The position numbers were made by a program, and so were the translations under genes. Positions 1-4,579 of a DNA stretch of 11,282 nucleotides are shown here, piece after piece. The stretch covers positions 1 through 11,282 of the forward strand of contig NZ_MRTH01000082.1 of NCBI RefSeq assembly GCF_001956045.1. The letters run 5' to 3'. How positions within the stretch are numbered: the stretch's first letter is position 1; each line of letters starts with the position of its first letter. The stretch comes from Paenibacillus sp. FSL H7-0331 (GTDB lineage Bacteria > Bacillota > Bacilli > Paenibacillales > NBRC-103111). The notes under the pieces were generated by a model. That model was not told the origin of the DNA, ran no database searches, and worked only from the letters and a program-made list of their open reading frames with translations.

Positions 1-123
1 GATGTCGTGAACAATGTCTTTTTCAGCAAGTTCTATTATATTCGCTCTCATGTCATTGCTTTCATGAAACGGATCAATCAACATCCACTTGAAGTGATCG
101 ACCGACTTCTTCTTCGTGTATAA
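1..123 (+). CDS. Transposase C-terminal end, probably IS630 family (partial)
   Basis: An open frame enters at base 1 and stops at 121-123, giving the last 40 residues of a protein. The tail contains NNVFFSKFY, RSHVIAFMKRIN and ends VIDRLLLRV. A short helical tail with an NVF motif followed by a VI-RL ending is what I remember from the C-termini of Bacillales IS630-family DDE transposases, which join DNA ends at TA targets. The catalytic residues lie upstream of the window, so it cannot be said whether the element is intact. I could not pick out a convincing terminal inverted repeat downstream. The family call rests on memory of this tail only; a different transposase family is possible. Confidence 0.5.
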   Translation, partial: DVVNNVFFSKFYYIRSHVIAFMKRINQHPLEVIDRLLLRV

Positions 124-192
124 AAATCTTTAGTTCATTCTATATAATTAACATGTAAGGTGAGCGCATAATGAATTCTGAATAAATCCATG

Positions 193-217
193 TATAATTA
201 CAAATATTAACTTGTAA
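193..217 (+). promoter_or_regulatory. -10 box with overlapping inverted repeat upstream of the helical-protein gene
   Basis: TATAAT stands at 193-198, 43 bases before the start codon at 242. No good -35 box is found at the usual distance. A perfect 6-bp inverted repeat, TTACAA (198-203) and TTGTAA (212-217) with an 8-base gap, begins at the last base of the -10 box and covers the expected transcription start. That is the usual place for a repressor operator. The -10 is clear; the operator role is inferred. Confidence 0.4.
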
Positions 218-241
218 AAATACAAATTGGAGGAATTCAGC

Positions 242-1126
242 ATGGGTTGGCCTAAAATTAAGGTTTCAGTTGAAAACGTCATTCAAGCGGCAATTGAAAC
301 TGGCGAAGATCTTCTTGATAGAGCGAACATCAAAAGAAACACTGAGAACACCAAGGATTGGGCAGATGTTGCAGTGTCCTCGGCAAAAGAAGTTGACTGG
401 ACAGAGGTATCAAATAGTGCAGAATTTCTTAGGCAGGCAGCAGACGACCTACAAAAAGCAGCCCAAGAAGGAACTCAAGAACAAATACAAAGAAAATGGC
501 TTGATGTGCTTGAAGCATATGAGCAACTCAAACATGACACATTAGAATCAATGAACAACGTTCTTCAACAAAGTTATGACATATTTATTGAAGAAGTATG
601 GAGCGAACTCAATGAAGTTCAGCAGGAATATGCTGAGGCTATAAGTGAAGTATTAGAAAAAATAAAGGAACTACGAGATTTATTCGATATAAAAAAGGTG
701 ATAGATGAATTACTAAATGAAGCTGAGAGTATGTTGGAAGAATATCTTATTAACAAACTACTGTTTTTGGAGACAATTGACGTTAAAGGTTTGCCTGAAG
801 TAAATATTGACTTAGATAGAACGACTATAAAATTTGATTTATATATCTACATTTTACTTATTGACTATGAAGGAACAACACCAAATCAGGATTGTTTTGC
901 AGAGATAAGTATTAGGTTAGAACAGGATTTAACAGATATTAGAATACCTAAACCGAAAGTTGACCCTAAGTTTTATTTGGATCGCGTCGAAGAAGATATT
1001 AGAGAGCGTGTTAAAGAACGCTTAGAAGAAGAAAAGGATGCGCTTGTAGAAGGTTTGCTGGAAATGTTCTTTTCAGAATATGTTGAGGTTTTTAATCAAT
1101 TTAAAAAGTATCTAGATATGCTATAA
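242..1126 (+). CDS. Helix-rich, glutamate-rich protein of unknown function, 294 residues
   Basis: I do not recognise this family. The start is ATG 242, because GGAGG at 229-233 sits 8 bases upstream; a longer TTG-started frame from 227 would begin on the ribosome binding site itself. Residues about 55-170 look almost wholly alpha-helical and acidic, with heptad-like runs that suggest coiled coil or a helical bundle. About 175-240 is richer in beta-forming residues (VNIDL, IKFDLYIYILL). About 245-290 is again a charged helix (RERVKERLEEEKD). There is no signal peptide and no clear membrane span, though YIYILLI at 201-207 is strongly hydrophobic. It has its own -10 box and is followed, after a structured gap, by a small gene. 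Helix-beta-helix architecture is seen in alpha-pore-forming toxins among many others, but nothing specific supports that here. Confidence 0.85.
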   Translation: MGWPKIKVSVENVIQAAIETGEDLLDRANIKRNTENTKDWADVAVSSAKEVDWTEVSNSAEFLRQAADDLQKAAQEGTQEQIQRKWLDVLEAYEQLKHDTLESMNNVLQQSYDIFIEEVWSELNEVQQEYAEAISEVLEKIKELRDLFDIKKVIDELLNEAESMLEEYLINKLLFLETIDVKGLPEVNIDLDRTTIKFDLYIYILLIDYEGTTPNQDCFAEISIRLEQDLTDIRIPKPKVDPKFYLDRVEEDIRERVKERLEEEKDALVEGLLEMFFSEYVEVFNQFKKYLDML

Positions 1127-1153
1127 CATTTATTAATTAGATTAGTTGTTAAC

Positions 1154-1208
1154 TTTGCTTGGGGATGGGGAATCCCCATTGCAAATGGATTAAAAGGATT
1201 CTTTTAAT
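1154..1208 (+). other. Two stem-loops between genes
   Basis: TTTGC (1154-1158) and GCAAA (1181-1185) enclose ATGGGG (1165-1170) and CCCCAT (1174-1179), or in another register GGGGAT (1161-1166) and ATCCCC (1172-1177). A second stem-loop follows: ATTAAAAG (1189-1196), loop GATT, CTTTTAAT (1201-1208), 8 bp perfect. There is no T tract, so this is not a classical terminator. It may stabilise the upstream message or slow readthrough into the next gene. Confidence 0.45.
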
Positions 1209-1225
1209 TGAAGAGAGGTGAGTAG

Positions 1226-1402
1226 ATGACTAATGAAGAAATGAATCAAGAATATAAAGAGGCGTGTAAGAAGCAATTGAGAGACGATTTACTAAGAGAA
1301 ATTGAAGAGGTCTTATATAGCGACAAGGTAAGTGAAAGAAATAAAGATTGGACGTTCTCTATAATAGCTAGCATTTTAATTAAGGCAAAAGAATTAGGGT
1401 AA
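1226..1402 (+). CDS. Small hypothetical protein, 58 residues
   Basis: ATG 1226 follows GAGGTG at 1215-1220 at a workable distance, and the frame ends at TAA 1400-1402. The product is charged in its first half (about residues 4-40, many Glu, Lys and Arg, predicted helix) and ends in a short hydrophobic helix, FSIIASILIKAKELG. It has one Trp and one Cys and no known motif. It lies downstream of the helical-protein gene in the same direction and is closed by a two-way terminator, so the two are probably one transcription unit. The function is unknown. The good ribosome binding site and the terminator just after it argue that the gene is real. Confidence 0.6.
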   Translation: MTNEEMNQEYKEACKKQLRDDLLREIEEVLYSDKVSERNKDWTFSIIASILIKAKELG

Positions 1403-1422
1403 AAGAAGTATTTTATGTAAAT

Positions 1423-1468
1423 AAAAAAGCGACCAGTCAAGATTCTGACAATAGTCGCATAATTTTTT
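1423..1468. terminator. Two-way rho-independent terminator
   Basis: GCGAC (1429-1433) pairs with GTCGC (1454-1458), with a weaker inner GTCA/TGAC pair. The stem is flanked by AAAAAA on the left (1423-1428) and TTTTTT on the right (1463-1468), so it can end transcripts from the plus-strand gene ending at 1402 and the minus-strand gene ending at 1467. The long loop makes it a modest rather than a strong terminator. Confidence 0.6.
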
Positions 1469-1970
1469 AACCTGCACAACAGAAACTACAAATTCCCTCA
1501 TGAAGATTGGATGAACTTTCAAGTAAACAGCCTTCTTCACATGCGGAATAAGGTATGCAGTCGTAATTCAACTTTTCATTTTTGGCGCATGTACATTTTT
1601 TATCAGAGTGCTTATTTTTTTGAGTTACTGCTGCTAATGGATAATTTACTCCAATCTTCCCTTTAAATACTGTTATGTATTCATACTCCACTTCTTTTTT
1701 TAGTGGAATTTGATACATTGAGAAAGAATTGTTTGGTGTAAAACCTAGTGTATATCCTAACCCTAATTTTTCGACTTTCTCAGTCTCATATGGATGAATT
1801 TCACCAACGACATATTCTTTCTTAATTTTATAATACGCATTCTTGTTTTTTGGATTTGGGTAAAGCCGAAAGCATTCTAAATTATCATCTTTTGTGAGCA
1901 TACCATCAAGATAAATTATATCTTTTTGGTTTAAGAAATTTGATTGTTCACCCTTGGTTAAGACATCCAT
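1467..1970 (-). CDS. Protein with cysteine-rich C-terminal tail, 167 residues
   Basis: I do not recognise this family. Residues 1-120 look like an ordinary beta-rich soluble domain (for example YYKIKKEYVVGEIHPYE, and YEYITVFKG near 97-105). The last 42 residues hold eight cysteines: C126, C128, C138, C144, C148, C161, C164 and C165, ending SFCCAG. Only one other cysteine (C33) is present. Such a dense tail could bind zinc, iron-sulfur or another metal, form disulfides, or be a modified peptide, but no signal peptide is seen and no known spacing pattern fits. The ribosome binding site is weak (AGAAG just before ATG 1970), so the start is less certain; the next Met is residue 24. A TATAAT box lies at 2044-2049 on this strand. 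Confidence 0.7.
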   Translation of the reverse strand: MDVLTKGEQSNFLNQKDIIYLDGMLTKDDNLECFRLYPNPKNKNAYYKIKKEYVVGEIHPYETEKVEKLGLGYTLGFTPNNSFSMYQIPLKKEVEYEYITVFKGKIGVNYPLAAVTQKNKHSDKKCTCAKNEKLNYDCIPYSACEEGCLLESSSNLHEGICSFCCAG

Positions 1971-2043
1971 CTTCTAAATTCATTTAGGAACACTGCCTTT
2001 CTTGTTTGTTTTATGATTTTAAGCATTAACATTAATTGAAGTC

Positions 2044-2049
2044 ATTATA
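2044..2049 (-). promoter_or_regulatory. -10 box for the cysteine-tail gene
   Basis: Read on the minus strand this is a perfect TATAAT about 74 bases before the start codon at 1970. No strong -35 box lies at 16-18 bases. It lies between the 47-residue gene and the cysteine-tail gene, so the latter probably has its own promoter. Confidence 0.35.
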
Positions 2050-2098
2050 CATTACACTTTTGTACGTAATATATACTAACTTAAATGAAATAAGTCTT

Positions 2099-2242
2099 TT
2101 ACTCTGATTGGTTTGACTCATCTGTTTTAATGCAATCAAAACAAATTATGGTTTTATCATCGTTAACAAATCCATTAAAGAATCCGCCATTACAGAACAC
2201 TTCTTTATTGCAACTCATGCAGTAAGTAACTAATTCTTTCAT
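2099..2242 (-). CDS. Small zinc-ribbon-like protein, 47 residues
   Basis: ATG at 2242-2240 is preceded on the minus strand by AAAGGATG, a good ribosome binding site, and the frame ends at 2099. The protein has C8-x2-C11 (YCMSC) and C34-x2-C37 (CFDC), spaced like the four ligands of a short zinc ribbon, plus C17. Small proteins of this sort in Bacillales and their phages are usually uncharacterised; many may bind nucleic acid or act as adaptors. It lies 128 bases upstream of the cysteine-tail gene in the same direction. The two CxxC pairs and the ribosome binding site make it a credible gene. Its role is unknown. Confidence 0.65.
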   Translation of the reverse strand: MKELVTYCMSCNKEVFCNGGFFNGFVNDDKTIICFDCIKTDESNQSE

Positions 2243-2379
2243 TAGTATCACATCCTTTAAAGTAAGTTTAAAGTGCGTGGCAATCGAAAGGGATTTATAG
2301 GTATGAATATTGATGGATTAGAAAACAAATAAAAGAGCGATTTCATGAGGAGTAGAGAGTATGATCAATCAAAACATCC

Positions 2380-2419
2380 ACTGGTGAAAGAACCCAAGCA
2401 TTCAGACGCTTCCACCAGT
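2380..2419 (-). terminator. Stem-loop after the lipoprotein gene, likely terminator
   Basis: The arms 2380-2390 and 2409-2419 form an 11-bp stem with one mismatch (ACTGGTG with CACCAGT at the base) and an 18-base loop. It lies just past the stop of the minus-strand lipoprotein gene. On that strand it is followed by GGATGTTTTG, a poor T tract, so termination may be weak. Confidence 0.4.
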
Positions 2420-2434
2420 TAATAGTTATTTAAA

Positions 2435-2953
2435 TTACTTCTTGCTATATTTTTTTATTAAATCGTTATATTCTTCTCTATATTGAAGTACCTCTTTTGT
2501 TGCCTCTCCCAATAGCAAGAGAGAATCGGCCATTAGTTTTGATTCATTTTTTTCAATAGAACCTTTTATAAGGTAAAATGTTGCATATTGTTTATATGAT
2601 GCTGTAACGTATATTGCGTGTATTCTTTTTAATTCTTTCGTTTTTGGAATATAGTTAACCACATCATTAATTAAAACGTCGTATTGTGGAATTACTTCTT
2701 TTACAATGACTTCATATGCTGCCTTTTCGTCATGTGAATCGTATAAATCTCCATACTTTTTATAGGATGAAATATATTTTTGCTCTTTTGGGTTAGATTT
2801 CATTAAAAATTCATTGTAAATGTTAATGTCTTCTATAACTTCGTTAATTGGAGACTCTGGTACTTGAATGGAGGCTTTAGAATCGCTAGTAGATAGGCAA
2901 CCATTTAGTAAGATCATTGATAAAAGTAAAAATAAAAATTGTATTCGTTTCAT
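2435..2953 (-). CDS. Small predicted lipoprotein, 172 residues
   Basis: The N-terminus is a classic lipoprotein signal: MKR, a hydrophobic stretch FLFLLLSMILL, then the lipobox LNGC with the lipidated cysteine at residue 19. After cleavage and lipid attachment it should sit on the outer face of the cell membrane. The mature part is Lys- and Glu-rich and looks wholly helical, with several tyrosines (SYKKYGDLYDSH; ASYKQYATFYL). I do not recognise the family, though small helical lipoproteins like this are common in Bacillales. The start at 2953 follows AAAGGAG at ideal spacing, and a fair promoter lies just upstream. It is transcribed on its own, divergently from the small-gene run starting at 3078. 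Confidence 0.85.
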   Translation of the reverse strand: MKRIQFLFLLLSMILLNGCLSTSDSKASIQVPESPINEVIEDINIYNEFLMKSNPKEQKYISSYKKYGDLYDSHDEKAAYEVIVKEVIPQYDVLINDVVNYIPKTKELKRIHAIYVTASYKQYATFYLIKGSIEKNESKLMADSLLLLGEATKEVLQYREEYNDLIKKYSKK

Positions 2954-2983
2954 GTCAAATCTCCTTTAGGATGTTTGGCTACT

Positions 2984-3011
2984 ATTCTACTAGAAAATAC
3001 AGGAAATGCAA
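2984..3011 (-). promoter_or_regulatory. Sigma-A-type promoter for the lipoprotein gene
   Basis: On the minus strand TTGCAT (3011-3006) and TAGAAT (2989-2984) are 16 bases apart. They match the -35 and -10 consensus at 4 and 5 of 6 positions. Placement, about 30 bases before the start codon, fits the gene ending at 2435. Confidence 0.5.
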
Positions 3012-3077
3012 AGGAAATTTTGGTATATGTTAAATATAATAATAAAAAGCAGATTTTAATGGGAGATGATTTTATAT

Positions 3078-3311
3078 ATGTTGGCAACCATTACAGTAAC
3101 TCCAGTGGATATTGTTAATTACGAAGAAATGAAAGTAATAAATAATGATATGATATTTAAGGTGTATTTCGACTGGGAAGATAAAGCTGAAATGTTTGAC
3201 ACTATGGAAAACAAAATGGTTGAAAAAAGAATTGTTCAAATGAGTGTTTATGATGATCGATTTTTATTAAACGGATTGCAGCATCATTGTTTACATATGT
3301 TTAGCAAATGA
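3078..3311 (+). CDS. Small hypothetical protein, 77 residues
   Basis: The frame is open from ATG 3066, but GGGAG (3061-3065) touches that codon, so ATG 3078, 12 bases downstream of it, is the better start. The N-terminus (LATITVTPVDIV) suggests a beta strand. The middle is acidic (YFDWEDKAEMFDTMENK), and the end holds a His- and Cys-containing stretch, LQHHCLHMFSK. There are no signal peptide, membrane span or known motif. A TATAAT at 3035-3040 could be its -10 box but lacks a clear -35. It opens the run of small plus-strand genes. Function unknown. Confidence 0.55.
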   Translation: MLATITVTPVDIVNYEEMKVINNDMIFKVYFDWEDKAEMFDTMENKMVEKRIVQMSVYDDRFLLNGLQHHCLHMFSK

Positions 3312-3338
3312 AAAGTGAATTTTTGAGGAGAGTGGAAA

Positions 3339-3578
3339 ATGAAAACATATGTTGTTATTGATAGCGATGGTCAACATATTTGGGGAAGCTATACAAATAA
3401 AGAAGAAGCAATTGAAGAGAGAAATAAAGCAGATAAAAGTGCAAATGATGCTTTTAGTTTGGGTGATGTATGGTACAACATTGAAGAAATCGACATACCT
3501 GATGAAAATAAATCAAACGTTTTATTTATTGAAGGAAGTTATGAAGATAAATTGTATGTCAATGGTGAATATTTGTGA
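3339..3578 (+). CDS. Small hypothetical protein, 79 residues
   Basis: ATG 3339 follows GAGGAG with good spacing. The start, MKTYVVIDSDGQHIWGSY, reads as a beta hairpin and the next part (TNKEEAIEERNKADKS) as a charged helix. The second half is acidic and ends YVNGEYL. This beta-helix style is common in small phage and mobile-element proteins, but no family is recognised. It is 27 bases downstream of the previous gene. The same frame continues past its TGA to 3665 with no start codon (see the next entry). Confidence 0.7.
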   Translation: MKTYVVIDSDGQHIWGSYTNKEEAIEERNKADKSANDAFSLGDVWYNIEEIDIPDENKSNVLFIEGSYEDKLYVNGEYL

Positions 3579-3665
3579 AGGGTTGATACATTATCTATAA
3601 GTGAGTTACTAAGTTTACTTGCAAGTTATAAGGCAATCAATTTAGAGATTAAAACTGAGGATTAA
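3575..3665 (+). pseudogene. Possible broken small gene, helical peptide
   Basis: GTG at 3575 overlaps the stop of the preceding gene and begins V-K-G, but then meets TGA. If one T of the GGGTTG run at 3580-3585 is skipped, the frame reads on as DTLSISELLSLLASYKAINL and stops at TAA 3663-3665, giving about 29 residues. That peptide is a well-formed amphipathic helix and is not what random sequence tends to give. The simplest reading is a small gene, coupled to its upstream neighbour, that suffered a one-base insertion. Without relatives to compare, this stays tentative. Confidence 0.35.
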
Positions 3666-3717
3666 ATTACAATAAAATCTTCGTTTCAATAGAAGTACTA
3701 AAAGGAGGTTGCACGTT

Positions 3718-3807
3718 TTGAATATTGAAGAACTGAAGAAAATATCAAATAATACGGCTAATGATGATGAAGCAAAGACTTTAAGAGCAAAAAAGAAAGA
3801 CAAATAA
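3718..3807 (+). CDS. Very small protein, 29 residues, TTG start; end possibly shifted
   Basis: AAAGGAGG at 3701-3708, one of the best ribosome binding sites in the window, is 9 bases before TTG 3718. The frame gives NIEELKKISNNTANDDEAKT and stops at 3805-3807 after a Lys-rich end. The run of six A at 3789-3794 is a likely slip site. With one more A there, the frame would end RQIIKMNNGE with a TGA at 3828-3830, right at the next gene's ribosome binding site, which looks a more natural gene end. So this may be another one-base frameshift. Function unknown. Confidence 0.5.
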   Translation: MNIEELKKISNNTANDDEAKTLRAKKKDK

Positions 3808-3836
3808 TAAAAATGAATAATGGAGAGTGATTGAAA

Positions 3837-4145
3837 ATGATCAATAGAAGATTCGATGAACGTGCTCACATGTATAATATCATCAAGAATAATTCAGAAT
3901 ACATAACCGATGCTGAAATTAATTCAATTCTAGATGAGCATAATTACTGTGATGTAACATTCAAGTTTATTCCTACTGCTACAGGATTTCGAACACTGAT
4001 CATTGATAACTCAACAGAGGAACATATTACCTAAGATGACCTCAACAGTGTAGCGATGGATTATTATTTATTTGAAGTTGCAGCAATTAGTAAAGATAGA
4101 TCGCAAAAATCAATTGGAAAAATAAGAGAATTATTATACGCATAG
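3837..4145 (+). pseudogene. Small gene interrupted by an in-frame TAA, 102 residues if repaired
   Basis: ATG 3837 follows GGAGAGTG (3822-3829). The first 65 codons encode a mixed helix-beta protein (YITDAEINSILDEHNYC, then VTFKFIPTATGFRTLIID). TAA at 4032-4034 stops it after EEHIT, yet the same frame stays open for 36 more sense codons to TAG 4143-4145: DDLNSVAMDYYLFEVAAISK, followed by a basic helix ending RELLYA. That extension is protein-like in composition and runs up to the next gene's ribosome binding site. A nonsense change (for example CAA to TAA) in a 102-residue gene explains this best. The short 65-residue product could still be made. Function unknown. Confidence 0.6.
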
Positions 4146-4158
4146 GAGCGAGAACAGA

Positions 4159-4327
4159 ATGAGTAACAACAGTGAAATGACTGGCTTTTTAGAGGTGCAG
4201 AAACAGGGGTTGGTGACTCTTTTTAACAACAATAGGGGTTAAGTATAGTCAAGCAAGAATTGAAGTCTTAGAAGCCGAAATACAGGGAATCGAAAAAAGG
4301 AAAACAAATTACACTGGAGGAAAATAA
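4159..4327 (+). pseudogene. Small coiled-coil gene with a one-base frameshift in GGGG
   Basis: ATG 4159 follows AGGAG (4144-4148). The frame reads 27 residues and stops at TAA 4240-4242. The next frame, without any start codon, continues smoothly as VKYSQARIEVLEAEIQGIEK, then RKTNYTGGK, and ends at TAA 4325-4327, touching the following ATG 4328. Removing one G from the GGGG at 4235-4238 joins the two into a single protein of about 55 residues with a C-terminal coiled coil. The joined gene ends exactly where the next one starts, as in a compact operon. A one-base insertion, natural or from sequencing a homopolymer, is the likely cause. Programmed frameshifting is possible but unsupported. Confidence 0.65.
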
Positions 4328-4513
4328 ATGAACATCTTAGAATATGCGAACAAAGAATTGAAGGTTGAATTGACGTTTTTGCAACAGGACTTATTACTCA
4401 CTTTGCAGGGTAATTCTGATTTTGTGAAGTTTATCCAGAAGAAAAGTTATGATATGGTTGTTGTGCTTAATGTATATTACAAGTGGAAAGAACATAGTTT
4501 GGTATGTGCTTAA
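4328..4513 (+). CDS. Small hypothetical protein, 61 residues
   Basis: ATG 4328 directly follows the stop of the broken gene upstream, with GGAGG (4316-4320) 7 bases before it. The N-terminal half reads as helix (ILEYANKELKVELTFLQQDL). The middle has the hydrophobic run MVVVLNVYY near residues 43-51, too short and polar for a sure membrane span. The end is KEHSLVCA. No motif is recognised. It is the last of the small genes before the 687-residue gene, from which it is separated by 66 bases containing a TATAAT and an inverted repeat. Confidence 0.55.
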   Translation: MNILEYANKELKVELTFLQQDLLLTLQGNSDFVKFIQKKSYDMVVVLNVYYKWKEHSLVCA

Positions 4514-4526
4514 TATAGAAATGGTA

Positions 4527-4549
4527 TATAATAACAATACATTTGTTAT
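4527..4549 (+). promoter_or_regulatory. -10 box and inverted repeat before the 687-residue gene
   Basis: TATAAT at 4527-4532 is followed by ATAACAA (4531-4537) and TTGTTAT (4543-4549), a perfect 7-bp inverted repeat with a 5-base gap, about 30 bases before the start codon 4580. No good -35 box is seen. The repeat is followed by A-rich, not T-rich, sequence on this strand, so it is not a terminator here. An operator or a 5' hairpin on the message is possible. Promoter activity is unproven. Confidence 0.35.
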
Positions 4550-4579
4550 GAAAAAAATAAAAAATTGGGAGCAAATAAA

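Noticed and set aside
1..240. Terminal inverted repeat of the transposase element
   Set aside because: Only one end is in the window, so no matching repeat can be shown.
270..545. 91-codon frame inside the helical-protein gene
   Set aside because: It is a shadow frame: basic, low-complexity composition, no ribosome binding site, and lies wholly within a better gene.
1246..1479. 77-codon minus-strand frame opposite the 58-residue gene
   Set aside because: It crosses the two-way terminator, has no ribosome binding site, and is antisense to a better-supported gene.
3349..3600. 83-codon frame overlapping the 79-residue gene
   Set aside because: It is a shadow frame rich in Met, Ile and Lys without its own ribosome binding site.
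3339..3665. Stop-codon readthrough from the 79-residue gene
   Set aside because: No known readthrough context is seen, and a one-base slip in a separate small gene explains the sequence as well.
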